A DNA stretch of 19,645 nucleotides from Fidelibacterota bacterium. Its GTDB lineage: Bacteria > Marinisomatota > Marinisomatia > Marinisomatales > UBA1611. Under the pieces are notes generated by a model. That model did not search any database. It was given only the letters and a program-made list of their open reading frames with translations, and had not been told where the DNA came from. Below are positions 1 through 7,795 of this stretch, piece by piece. Made by a program: the position numbers and the translations under genes. The stretch is from assembly GCA_002722105.1 (NCBI GenBank), contig PBKF01000037.1:31369-51013 (forward strand), given 5' to 3'. Within the stretch, counting starts at the first letter, position 1, and every line of letters begins with the position of its first letter.

Positions 1-1
1 T

Positions 2-580
2 GTAATATTTCTTGGACAATTTTTAATCTCCGGTAGGGATGCCCAGCTGGGTATTGCAGTTGTTTATACTTTTGGATTTGTGCCTTCCGAATTCAATACA
101 TCCACAATTTTTACATCCATGTTTATACATGGTGGGTTTGCACATATTTTAGGCAATATGTGGTTTCTATATATTTTCGGCGATAATGTAGAAAGCATTC
201 TAGGCCATTTCAAATATTTCATTTTCTACATTGTCTGTGGAGTAATTGCAGCTTTAATCCAATTTATTATAGATCCAGATTCACAGGTTCCAATGATCGG
301 TGCGAGTGGAGCTATTGCAGGTGTATTAGGTGCATATATGATTAGGTTCCCAAGTGCACGTGTACATGTTTTTGCCATCATTATTATGTTTATTACTAAA
401 TTTGTGGTGCCTGCAAATATTGTCCTTGGTCTTTGGTTTTTAATGCAATTATCTGGAGGATTAAGTAGTTTGGGTGTAGATACCACAGGCGGCGTTGCGT
501 GGTTTGCCCATATTGGCGGATTTGTTGCAGGAGTTGTAACCTTAAATTTTTTTCAGAAATTCAGAGTTGAAAAAATATGA
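2..580 (+). CDS. Rhomboid-family intramembrane serine protease (5' end outside window)
   Basis: Rhomboid proteases cut transmembrane helices inside the inner membrane using a Ser-His dyad. The frame is open from base 2 without a stop, so the first GTG at base 80 is probably internal and the true start lies upstream of the window. Numbering from that GTG, the family's HxxxxHxxxN element is visible (H17, H22, N26), then the catalytic GxSG motif GASG with Ser76 (base 305), and the catalytic His144 in the WFAHIGG helix. Several hydrophobic segments fill the rest. The natural substrate cannot be inferred from the sequence. Its stop overlaps the start of cdd as ATGA, so it is probably co-transcribed with the salvage genes, although no functional link is obvious. 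Family assignment is strong; the protein is incomplete here. Confidence 0.93.
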   Translation, partial: VIFLGQFLISGRDAQLGIAVVYTFGFVPSEFNTSTIFTSMFIHGGFAHILGNMWFLYIFGDNVESILGHFKYFIFYIVCGVIAALIQFIIDPDSQVPMIGASGAIAGVLGAYMIRFPSARVHVFAIIIMFITKFVVPANIVLGLWFLMQLSGGLSSLGVDTTGGVAWFAHIGGFVAGVVTLNFFQKFRVEKI

Positions 581-960
581 ATACGAATTTAATTAAAACT
601 GCCATTAATATGAGAAATCGCTCCCACGCCCCTTATTCTAATTTTCGTGTGGGCGCAGCAGTGGAAACACAATCTGGTGATATAATCGGAGGTTGTAATG
701 TGGAGTCTTCCAGTTACGGACTTACCTGCTGTGCAGAAAGAATAGCTCTATTTCGAGCCATAGCTGAAGGTCATACTTCTTTCAAGGCGCTTGCGATAGC
801 GACTAATAGTGGTGGGACACCCTGCGGTGCATGTCGTCAGGTTATCTGGGATCTATGTAGAGAAATTCCAATCTATATTTGTGATAAAGTCGGGTTGGTA
901 AAAACAGTGATGTCTGCTGAAATTCTACCCGATGCATTTGAAGATTCACACTTAACCTGA
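577..960 (+). CDS. cdd: Cytidine deaminase
   Basis: Converts cytidine and deoxycytidine to uridine and deoxyuridine in the cytoplasm (pyrimidine salvage). At 127 residues it matches the short, homotetrameric form of the family. The nucleoside-binding CNVE stretch is at 40-43. The zinc and catalytic signature is complete: CAER with Cys52 and Glu54, then PCGACRQ with Cys83 and Cys86 as the remaining zinc ligands. The ATG overlaps the upstream rhomboid stop (ATGA), suggesting translational coupling. Thymidine kinase and a nucleoside transporter follow, which supports a role in using imported nucleosides. Confidence 0.96.
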   Translation: MNTNLIKTAINMRNRSHAPYSNFRVGAAVETQSGDIIGGCNVESSSYGLTCCAERIALFRAIAEGHTSFKALAIATNSGGTPCGACRQVIWDLCREIPIYICDKVGLVKTVMSAEILPDAFEDSHLT

Positions 961-1003
961 CCCGTATCCTTTTTCATAATTTTACTTAAAATAAAGAGGT
1001 ATA

Positions 1004-1567
1004 ATGACGCTTACTCCGTTAGATTCCGGCTGGATAGAAGTAATCTGCGGCAGTATGTTTTCAGGTAAAACTGAAGAATTGATTCGTAGAATCCGCCGAT
1101 CTCAAATCGCAAAAATGTCTACTATTATTATAAAGCCTAAAATTGATTCTCGATACAGCGAATCACATATAGTGAGCCACAATCAACTTAAACTTGAAGC
1201 ACATATAGTTGACTCATCAAAGGAAATAATACCATTGACCGAACAGGTGAGTGTAGTTGCAATTGATGAAGCACAATTTTTCGATAATTCAATTTTAAAT
1301 GTTTGCAAACAATTAGCCGCCGATGGTAAACGAGTAGTAGTAGCTGGCTTAGATACCGATTACAGAGGGCGTCCATTTGGTCCCATGCCGAAACTGATGT
1401 GCGAAGCAGATTATTTAGATAAATTTCGTGCTATATGCTTGAAATGTGGCAATCCAGCTTCTTGCACTCAACGGATAACAACAGATGCTGCACAAGTTGT
1501 TATTGGCGAATTGGATAAATATGAAGCACGGTGTCGAAATTGTTTTGAGCCACCGGAGGAAATTTAA
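1004..1567 (+). CDS. tdk: Thymidine kinase (type II, TK1-like)
   Basis: Phosphorylates thymidine and deoxyuridine to the monophosphate with ATP. The Walker A loop GSMFSGKT is at 16-23. The Walker B-like DEAQFF at 88-93 holds the probable catalytic Glu89. Two Cys pairs (Cys145/Cys148 and Cys177/Cys180) form the structural zinc site near the lasso loop. Length (187 residues) is normal for the TK1-like bacterial enzyme. A GAGG ribosome-binding site lies at 996-999, four bases before the ATG. The TAA stop shares its last A with the ATG of the transporter (TAATG), so the two are likely coupled. Confidence 0.96.
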   Translation: MTLTPLDSGWIEVICGSMFSGKTEELIRRIRRSQIAKMSTIIIKPKIDSRYSESHIVSHNQLKLEAHIVDSSKEIIPLTEQVSVVAIDEAQFFDNSILNVCKQLAADGKRVVVAGLDTDYRGRPFGPMPKLMCEADYLDKFRAICLKCGNPASCTQRITTDAAQVVIGELDKYEARCRNCFEPPEEI

Positions 1568-2787
1568 TGGATCGATTCACCGGAATTATTGGGATAGTGG
1601 TATTGTTAGGGATTGCTTATACTATTTCCAACGATAGAAAAAATATAAATTATAGGCTTATTGGATGGGGCTTAGGTTTGCAACTTTCAATTGCTATTTT
1701 TATTTTAAAAACACCTGTTGGGAAACCCATTTTCGAAATATTGGATAAAGCTATTTCCAGATTAATCGGTTTTTCTGATGCAGGTGGGGATTTTTTATTT
1801 ACTTCATTTGTCCCAAATGTTGGATTTGATGTCGCTCTGATCAACTTTGCATTTCGTGCCTTACCAACAATAATCTTTTTTTCTGCGCTTATGTCGGTGC
1901 TTTATCATTTTGGTCTTATTCAAATTGTTATTAAAGCAATTTCTAAATTGATGCAAAAAACAATGGGAAGTAGCGGATCAGAAACGTTGAGTGTCTCAGC
2001 TAATATTTTTGTGGGACAGACAGAAGCGCCACTCATGGTTCGACCTTTTATTCAAACAATGACCAAATCAGAACTGATGGCTGTCATGGTAGGTGGTTTT
2101 TCTACAGTTGCCGGTGGCGTATTGGCTATTTATGTGAAATGGCTCACAGATATTCCAGGGATTGCAGGACATCTTTTAGCTGCATCCGTTATGTCGGCTC
2201 CTGCAGCACTTGTAATTGCCAAAATTATTTATCCCGAAACAGAACCGTCAGATACAATTGGTGATCTAAATATTGAAATTAAAAAATCAAGCTCAAATGT
2301 CATGGAAGCACTTGGTAACGGCGCGACAGAGGGAATGAAATTAGCAGCAAATGTAGCAGCTATGCTGGTTGCATTTATTTCAATTGTTGCCATGCTAAAT
2401 TACTTACTGAGTTTCCTTGGAACATCTATTGATCAATTATTGGGACTTCTTTTTAAGCCGTTGGCCTGGTCCATGGGCGTTCCCTGGAAAGAATCTGCTA
2501 TGATGGGGACCTTAATGGGTAAAAAAATTGCTTTTACAGAATTGATTGCTTACAGTGATTTAAAAATAATTTTAGTTTCTGGGCAAATTTCTGAACGCAC
2601 AGCAATTATTGCTAGTTATGCCCTGTGTGGTTTTGCAAATTTTGGATCCATCGGGATTCAATTAGGCGGTATTGGTGGGATTGCACCTAATAGGAAAAAA
2701 GATTTAGCAGAGCTTGTATCCAAAGCAATGATTGGTGGCGCTATTGCTTCTTGGCTAACGGCTACAATTGCAGGTATTTTAATTTAA
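1567..2787 (+). CDS. Concentrative nucleoside transporter, CNT/NupC family
   Basis: Polytopic inner-membrane symporter that takes up nucleosides with Na+ or H+. The 406 residues contain many hydrophobic segments. All the substrate-binding signatures known from the Vibrio cholerae CNT structure can be seen: GQTEAP in hairpin 1 (150-155, with Gln151, Thr152, Glu153), the NGATEGM helix (251-257), KIAFTEL with Glu325 in hairpin 2, and GFANFGS with Asn358 and Ser361. The C-terminal GGIGGIAP block (368-374) is typical. Whether it uses Na+ or H+ cannot be decided by eye. A strong GGAGGA ribosome-binding site at 1555-1560, inside the end of tdk, sits six bases before the ATG. The gene overlaps tdk by one base and fits a nucleoside-scavenging operon. 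Confidence 0.95.
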   Translation: MDRFTGIIGIVVLLGIAYTISNDRKNINYRLIGWGLGLQLSIAIFILKTPVGKPIFEILDKAISRLIGFSDAGGDFLFTSFVPNVGFDVALINFAFRALPTIIFFSALMSVLYHFGLIQIVIKAISKLMQKTMGSSGSETLSVSANIFVGQTEAPLMVRPFIQTMTKSELMAVMVGGFSTVAGGVLAIYVKWLTDIPGIAGHLLAASVMSAPAALVIAKIIYPETEPSDTIGDLNIEIKKSSSNVMEALGNGATEGMKLAANVAAMLVAFISIVAMLNYLLSFLGTSIDQLLGLLFKPLAWSMGVPWKESAMMGTLMGKKIAFTELIAYSDLKIILVSGQISERTAIIASYALCGFANFGSIGIQLGGIGGIAPNRKKDLAELVSKAMIGGAIASWLTATIAGILI

Positions 2788-2806
2788 GAACAATTGCTAT
2801 TAGAAC

Positions 2807-3367
2807 ATGAGACTATCAATAATGGGGCCACCAGGTGTCGGGAAAGGCACCCAGGCTAAACGGATAATAAATGCATTAAATATTACGCATTTATCTACAG
2901 GAGAAATCCTTAGGTTAAAAATTAAAGCAGAATCTAAAGTTGGGGTCATTGCAAAATCTTTTATAGATAAGGGTCACCTTGTTCCGGATGAAATATTAAT
3001 TAAAATTGTAAAAGATCGAGTTGCAAGACCTGACTGTAGTAATGGCTATTTGTTAGATGGTTTTCCAAGAACACTGGCACAAGCAGAGGGCTTGGAAAAA
3101 ATATTATATAATGAAGGCCATCGTTTAGATTTTGTAATTAGTTTAGTTGCAGATGAAAGCGAATTGGTTAAGCGACTTATAAATAGAAAAAAAGAGTCTG
3201 GAAGAAGTGACGATAATCCTAAAATAATTCGAAATCGCCAAAAAATCTATTGGGAACAAACAGCACCATTGTTAGACTTTTATCGGAAAAAAGATATCCT
3301 AATTAATATTAATGGTCTGGGTGAAATTTCTGAAATAACTAAACGTATTCTACAAAATTTAAAATAA
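2807..3367 (+). CDS. adk: Adenylate kinase, short-LID form
   Basis: Interconverts ATP plus AMP and 2 ADP in the cytoplasm. The P-loop GPPGVGKGT is at 7-15, the AMP-site block LSTGE at 29-33, the hinge DGFPRT at 84-89, and the GRSDDNP segment with following Arg residues (Arg142, Arg144) at 132-144. At 186 residues there is no room for the 30-residue LID with zinc Cys residues, so this is the short form. The usual STGD is STGE here, a conservative change. Bacterial adk usually lies beside secY and map in the ribosomal-protein operon, so its place behind a nucleoside transporter is less common. No clear ribosome-binding site precedes the ATG. UMP/CMP kinase activity is a possible alternative given the context, but sequence favours adenylate kinase. 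Confidence 0.92.
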   Translation: MRLSIMGPPGVGKGTQAKRIINALNITHLSTGEILRLKIKAESKVGVIAKSFIDKGHLVPDEILIKIVKDRVARPDCSNGYLLDGFPRTLAQAEGLEKILYNEGHRLDFVISLVADESELVKRLINRKKESGRSDDNPKIIRNRQKIYWEQTAPLLDFYRKKDILININGLGEISEITKRILQNLK

Positions 3368-3368
3368 A

Positions 3369-3962
3369 ATGTTAAAAATTGGTCTTACTGGAGGGATAGG
3401 ATCCGGGAAAAGCTCCGTGAGTAAATTATTTGAATCCTGGGGCGCGTATATTTTTGATGCTGATAAAGAATCAAAAGATATTCTTGAAAAGAATGAGACA
3501 GCTCAAAATGAAATTATTGCAGAATTCGGAACAGATGTTTTGGGGCATAATAATCAAATTGATAAATCAAAATTAGCCCGGATTGCCTTTTCTGATGAAG
3601 ACCATCAATTACGGTTAAACACAATTATACATCCGTACGTATTTCTAGAAATTGATAGTGCTTTTGATAAAGTCTTAGATCAAGGTAACCATGAAATATT
3701 TGTTGTAGATGCTGCTTTAATCTATGAATCAGGTGCAGACACGCACATGGACTATGTGATTGTTGTTACATCTCAACTTAAAATTCGGACAGAGCGTGTA
3801 ATGAGCCGTGGTGGATTAACTCTTGATCAGTTCTTACAACGCTTAGATCTTCAATGGCCAGACGAAGATAAAGTACAAATGGCAGATTTTATAATTCACA
3901 ATAACGGATCAGAAGAACAGTTAGAGAATGAAGCAAAAACAATTTATTCTAGTTTAAATTAG
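3369..3962 (+). CDS. coaE: Dephospho-CoA kinase
   Basis: Catalyses the last step of coenzyme A synthesis, phosphorylating the 3' hydroxyl of the ribose in dephospho-CoA. The P-loop GGIGSGKS is at 8-15, the substrate-binding DAD at 30-32, and His-Pro at 88-89 begins the conserved helix that precedes the CoA domain. The C-terminal ADFIIHNNGS at 172-181 is a strong family signature. Length (197 residues) is normal. It starts one base after the adk stop, so it is the last gene of this plus-strand run. It faces the minus-strand acidic-protein gene across 14 bases. Confidence 0.95.
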   Translation: MLKIGLTGGIGSGKSSVSKLFESWGAYIFDADKESKDILEKNETAQNEIIAEFGTDVLGHNNQIDKSKLARIAFSDEDHQLRLNTIIHPYVFLEIDSAFDKVLDQGNHEIFVVDAALIYESGADTHMDYVIVVTSQLKIRTERVMSRGGLTLDQFLQRLDLQWPDEDKVQMADFIIHNNGSEEQLENEAKTIYSSLN

Positions 3963-3976
3963 AATAATCGATTTGC

Positions 3977-4492
3977 TTATCTTAAGCCTACAGGCTTATC
4001 TAATATTTCTTTTAGAATAATTGCTTTTTTTAAGGATTTATTAGAGTTAAATAATTTGGCGTGGAGTTTATCATTTTTTCTCCATTTGTTTCCAAAATGT
4101 TGTTCTTCACGATCAGCCAATTCAGAATGGTATATTTTTTCTTCAAAGGTTTCTACTTTCTCATCAATTTTTGAAAAATCATTTGCATCTGTCTTCAGAA
4201 TTTGATCTTCAAATTCATCAACTTGTTCAGTAATAATTTCCAACTCATTCTGATCAGATTCTTCTTTATCTTCAATCTCTTCATTAATTAGAGTTTCAGG
4301 CTCCAGCTCAACTGCTTGATCAAACAAGTCTTGCAGCACCTGATCTAAATTAGATTTTGATTTTTCTGGATTTGATTTTTCAGAAACTTCCCAATCGGGA
4401 TCTGATTCTATTTCACGGCGTTTTGTAGCTTGTTGCCGTTTTTTCATAAATCCAGAAATCAAATAAAGGAGTAATAAACCTAACCATTCCAT
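3977..4492 (-). CDS. Membrane-anchored acidic protein of unknown function
   Basis: I do not recognise a named family. The 171-residue product has three parts. Residues 2-16 form one hydrophobic segment followed by a basic stretch (KKRQQATKRR), so the N-terminus probably sits in the inner membrane with the rest in the cytoplasm. Residues about 25-125 are low-complexity and very rich in Glu and Asp, probably disordered or coiled coil. The last 25 residues are basic and helical and end in KEILDKPVGLR. That tail resembles a short 'AIILxEILxxPxxLR' ending I recall from many otherwise dissimilar bacterial proteins; this is memory, not a search. The gene starts one base after the methyltransferase stop and is the last of the nfeD-floA run. 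The tail is the part most likely to bind a partner. Confidence 0.75.
   Translation of the reverse strand: MEWLGLLLLYLISGFMKKRQQATKRREIESDPDWEVSEKSNPEKSKSNLDQVLQDLFDQAVELEPETLINEEIEDKEESDQNELEIITEQVDEFEDQILKTDANDFSKIDEKVETFEEKIYHSELADREEQHFGNKWRKNDKLHAKLFNSNKSLKKAIILKEILDKPVGLR
3983..3998. terminator. Weak hairpin at the convergent coaE / acidic-protein junction
   Basis: TAAGCCT and AGGCTTA form an inverted repeat with a two-base centre, in practice a 6-bp stem with a 4-base loop. On the plus strand it is followed by an interrupted T-rich run (TCTAATATTTCTTTT). It could end the coaE transcript, but it lies inside the last codons of the convergent minus-strand gene, and the stem is short and the T tract broken. 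Low confidence. Confidence 0.25.
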
Positions 4493-4493
4493 A

Positions 4494-5297
4494 TTACTTC
4501 TCTGGCTTTTCTAATAAAAATAATACCCCATTGCAAAAAATTTCATTGAAGATTGGGATCCAGAAAAAAGGATTCTTCAATTTTGGTATACCAAATCGGA
4601 ATGAATAGGCAGGCCGGATTATCCAGTTACTTTCTTTCATAATCTTAAAACCTAAAGAGTCAACTAACTTTCTCATTATACGAATGGAAATACGAGTATT
4701 TTTCGTAGATAGAAGATAATTGATTTTCTTTTCCGGACATCCAATCAAACGTAAATAACCTTCATATAAAAAATTAGGAAGAAGATGTAGATAAGGCAAT
4801 TTTCCCATAATCGATGGAGTTGTCTGTTGGTGACCAGCATAGGCACAATATTTTGGAGGAAAAGATATGTACAGTTTTCCGCCGGGCTTTAATAGTTCAA
4901 ACATATTTATTAAAGCAGTTTTTTTATCTTCGATATGTTCAATCACATCTCTGATAATAATGGTATCATGTTTTTCAGTTATCTCAGTCATATAAGATTC
5001 AGGTTTACAGATATTTGCTTGAAATAAATGGATAGGTTCTCCTTCATTTAATAATAGAGCATTATTGTATCTAACATCCGAGAGCTCTAGTCCAGAACAG
5101 ATTGCACCTTTTTCTTGATAAAATTTGAGCAATCCTGCCTCAGCACAACCTATTTCTAAGATTCGCTTTCCGGCTACATCCATATCTCCAATATAATCAA
5201 ATAGAAAGTTTTTACCATACCATTGCTGCTCGCGATAACATCGCAAACAGCGATCAGTTATTTGATCAGCAATATGATCTGGAACAGTTAATTCCAA
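4494..5297 (-). CDS. Class I SAM-dependent methyltransferase, substrate unknown
   Basis: The Rossmann-fold signatures of class I methyltransferases are clear: motif I ILEIGCAEAG at 46-55, the acidic strand-2 end GLELS at 69-73, DVIEHIED at 117-124, and LLKPGGKLYISFPP at 135-148. The C-terminal hundred residues are aromatic-rich and hydrophobic (FFWIPIFNEIF), which could hold a lipid-like or membrane-linked substrate, but this is inference. The start is TTG at 5297: in that frame only four codons separate it from a stop, and no ATG occurs before motif I except one at residue 39. No ribosome-binding site is visible, so translation probably depends on the floA stop 12 bases upstream. The closest visual resemblance is to the UbiG/Methyltransf_11 and _23 type found in cell-surface clusters. 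Confidence 0.85.
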   Translation of the reverse strand: MELTVPDHIADQITDRCLRCYREQQWYGKNFLFDYIGDMDVAGKRILEIGCAEAGLLKFYQEKGAICSGLELSDVRYNNALLLNEGEPIHLFQANICKPESYMTEITEKHDTIIIRDVIEHIEDKKTALINMFELLKPGGKLYISFPPKYCAYAGHQQTTPSIMGKLPYLHLLPNFLYEGYLRLIGCPEKKINYLLSTKNTRISIRIMRKLVDSLGFKIMKESNWIIRPAYSFRFGIPKLKNPFFWIPIFNEIFCNGVLFLLEKPEK

Positions 5298-5309
5298 AAC
5301 AGGATTACA

Positions 5310-6320
5310 TTAATTATCTTCAACTGGATTATCATCTGTTTTTTCCACATCAGATTCAGCAATAGCATCCCGCATTCCTGTATCCGATTTTATATTTTCC
5401 ATTTTATAATAATCCATGATACCAAGATTTCCTTCCCGGAATGCCTGGGCCATTGCTTTTGGAACTTCCGATTCAGCTTCAACAACTTTTGCTTTCATTT
5501 CCTGCGTTCTAGCTGTCATCTCTTGTTCTTCTGCAACAGCCATAGCACGACGTGTTTCTGCCTTAGCCTGTGCTACGCGTAAATCAGCTTCGGCCTGGTC
5601 AGCTTGTAATGATGCTCCGATATTTTTACCTACATCTAAATCAGCTATATCAATAGATAAAATTTCAAATGCTGTCCCAGCATCTAACCCTTTATCTAAA
5701 ACTGCACGAGATATATTGTCCGGATTTTCAAGAACTGCTGAATAATTATTAGCAGAACCAATCGCAGAAACAATACCCTCACCCACACGAGCGATGACAG
5801 TATCGTCCGTAGCACCACCGACTAAACCGGGAATATTTGTCCTAACGGTTACTCTAGCACGAGCTTTTAATTCAATCCCATCTTTTGCAACGGCAGCCAA
5901 GTAACCATCTTTAGGTGCATTAATTACTTTTGGATATACAGAAGTTTGAACTGCTTCATTAACATCTCGGCCAGCTAAATCAATTGCAGTAGCAGTCTCA
6001 AAGGGTAGTTCTATATTAGCTTTATCAGCTGCAATTAATGCGGCAACAATATTTTGTACATTACCTCCAGCAAGATAATGTGTTTCTAACATGTCTGTAG
6101 AAATATGTGATAATCCGGCTTTATGCAAATTGATAACACCATCAGTGACAAGTCTAGGCGATATTTTTCTTAATCGCATACGGATGAGATCCACAATTCG
6201 GATTCTTCCGAGCCCCAATGAAACAACCCCCTGAATCCACAGTCCTACGGGAACAAAGTACAGGATTAGAATCACTGTAAAAGTGATCAGTGCTAACATA
6301 AACATTTGTACTACGGGCAT
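5310..6320 (-). CDS. floA: Flotillin-like protein FloA
   Basis: FloA forms membrane-bound oligomers that organise membrane microdomains in Bacillus. Residues 6-36 make a hydrophobic membrane-inserting segment. The central region (about 40-235) carries the PHB-like core with recognisable blocks such as [20 protein letters not shown] (81-100) and [13 protein letters not shown] (178-190). Residues about 240-290 are Ala- and Glu-rich ([20 protein letters not shown]), the typical flotillin coiled coil. The length of 336 residues matches the family. The start is supported by a strong AGGAG site at 6328-6332 with seven bases before ATG. It follows an nfeD gene by 18 bases, the same pairing as in Bacillus yqeZ-yqfA, where NfeD and FloA work together. 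Confidence 0.95.
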   Translation of the reverse strand: MPVVQMFMLALITFTVILILYFVPVGLWIQGVVSLGLGRIRIVDLIRMRLRKISPRLVTDGVINLHKAGLSHISTDMLETHYLAGGNVQNIVAALIAADKANIELPFETATAIDLAGRDVNEAVQTSVYPKVINAPKDGYLAAVAKDGIELKARARVTVRTNIPGLVGGATDDTVIARVGEGIVSAIGSANNYSAVLENPDNISRAVLDKGLDAGTAFEILSIDIADLDVGKNIGASLQADQAEADLRVAQAKAETRRAMAVAEEQEMTARTQEMKAKVVEAESEVPKAMAQAFREGNLGIMDYYKMENIKSDTGMRDAIAESDVEKTDDNPVEDN

Positions 6321-6338
6321 AGTGATGCTCCTTTTTTA

Positions 6339-7700
6339 TTATTCTGTTAATTCTCTAACGACAATTCGATTACCATCTACTTTTAAAATTTGAACTGGTT
6401 TTCCTTTCTCAACAAACTCTCCTTCACTCACAACAAATAGTCGCTCATCTGCAACCTTAACCCACCCAGATGGATGCAGGTCTGTATCAGCAATACCACT
6501 CTCATTTACAAGGTTTTCCCAACCAAATGTAGTAGTATAACCATCTTCTTTCTTTTGAGTATCTGGCGAAGTGAGTTGTTCCCAAAATTTAGTTTTTATC
6601 ATAATGCGACCAAGAAAATATAATCCAATTACTGCTCCAATTAATCCTATCAAAAACCCGTCAGCAGCTTGGTTCATTATTTTATCACCAACAGGCACTT
6701 CAGGAAGGAGAAGTAAATACAAGCCGTAAAGTAACAGTCCAATTCCTCCTAGCCCTGCGACTCCAAAACCAGGAATAACTAAAAGCTCAAGTATGAATAA
6801 AGCGAGTCCTGCAAAAATAAATAATAAATCTGACATCGTTGCTAATTCTGCAATATAGGATGCACTTAGCGATAATATAAGACAAATGAGACCCACCATT
6901 CCAGGGATACCCCAACCGGGACTTTGAAGTTCAAATAATATACCAAGAAAACCAAAAGTTGTAAGGAGTGATGCTACAACTGGATTCGTTAAAAAACGGA
7001 CAACGGCCTCTGACCAGTTTTCTTTGGATTCAAAGGTTTTTGCTGATTTATAGCCTAAGCTATCTAAAAGCGCATTTAAATCTTCTGCTGTACCATCAGC
7101 AACCTTGTATTTCAAAGCTTGTTCTGTGGTTAAAGAAATTAATTTCCCTTCTTTTCTCCCTTCAATATCTGTTACCTCTACTGAATCTCCATTAATAACC
7201 AAATGGGTAAAATTAAGTTCTTCATCCACCATTCCTCTGGCTATTTCTTTGCTTCGGCCACGTTTTTCTGCTGTTGAAGCCATCTCTTCCCGCATGAAAC
7301 TGATGACTTTTTCACTACCCTTTTTCCCAGACATATCTACTGCAGTCGCAGCTCCGATAAGACCACCGCCAGTCATATAAATTTTTTCGCAGGAAAGAGA
7401 TATGAGGGCTCCAGCCGAAATAGCTCTGCGATTGATAAAAGCCACCGTGGGTATATCAGAGCCTAAAATAGCATCTTTAATTTGTGTAGCTGCATCTACA
7501 CGACCGCCAAAAGTATTTATATCAAATATAACTGCACTAGCACCTTGAGCTTCTGCATCTGTTAATGTCCGTTTTATAAATGGTGGTAGTCCCAAATCAA
7601 TTGTACCCTCGATAGGGACTCTGTAAACAATATCTGGATATGTAAATGTAATACAGAAGAAAAGAGTGAGTAAACATTGTTTCATAGCTATGAATTTCAT
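6339..7700 (-). CDS. NfeD-type membrane serine protease (ClpP-like plus NfeD domain)
   Basis: The long form of NfeD, a membrane-bound ClpP-class protease. From the ATG at 7700 (453 residues) it has a signal peptide (about 1-22), a ClpP/SppA-like domain (about 25-215), four to five transmembrane segments (about 235-370) and a C-terminal NfeD OB-fold (about 385-453). In the protease domain INTFGGRVDAA (61-71) is followed by RAISAGALI with the probable nucleophile Ser95. The Lys in GSEKVISF (about Lys131) is the likely partner, by comparison with the archaeal 1510-N protease; that alignment is by eye. Start choice is uncertain: a TTG at 7712 and an ATG at 7685 are alternatives, and none has a clear ribosome-binding site. 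The 7685 start also gives a good signal peptide. It heads the run with floA. Confidence 0.92.
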   Translation of the reverse strand: MKFIAMKQCLLTLFFCITFTYPDIVYRVPIEGTIDLGLPPFIKRTLTDAEAQGASAVIFDINTFGGRVDAATQIKDAILGSDIPTVAFINRRAISAGALISLSCEKIYMTGGGLIGAATAVDMSGKKGSEKVISFMREEMASTAEKRGRSKEIARGMVDEELNFTHLVINGDSVEVTDIEGRKEGKLISLTTEQALKYKVADGTAEDLNALLDSLGYKSAKTFESKENWSEAVVRFLTNPVVASLLTTFGFLGILFELQSPGWGIPGMVGLICLILSLSASYIAELATMSDLLFIFAGLALFILELLVIPGFGVAGLGGIGLLLYGLYLLLLPEVPVGDKIMNQAADGFLIGLIGAVIGLYFLGRIMIKTKFWEQLTSPDTQKKEDGYTTTFGWENLVNESGIADTDLHPSGWVKVADERLFVVSEGEFVEKGKPVQILKVDGNRIVVRELTE

Positions 7701-7795
7701 AAGAAATAGCAATGAGTAAAAACAAAAAAGGTTGACTAATTTTATAAAAACTCAGACTATTTCTAGATTGGAAATATGTAATTTCATAGTTCAAA
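7701..7795. promoter_or_regulatory. Divergent intergenic region between nfeD and the lpxL-like gene
   Basis: The only divergent junction in the window, so it should hold promoters for both the minus-strand nfeD-floA run and the plus-strand lpxL-like run. On the plus strand TTGACT at 7732-7737 matches a sigma-70 -35 box, but the best -10 match 17-18 bases on (GACTAT or ACTATT around 7755-7761) is poor. No convincing pair is seen on the minus strand. The region is very AT-rich, so chance matches are expected. That promoters exist here is likely; their exact position is not shown. Confidence 0.35.

Noticed and set aside
5416..5745. 109-codon plus-strand frame inside floA
   Set aside because: It is a shadow of the Ala/Glu-rich coiled-coil codons of floA on the other strand, giving a Ser/Ala-rich product.
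7597..7794. 65-codon minus-strand frame at the nfeD 5' end
   Set aside because: It lies out of frame over the nfeD signal-peptide region and the AT-rich gap; low-complexity product.
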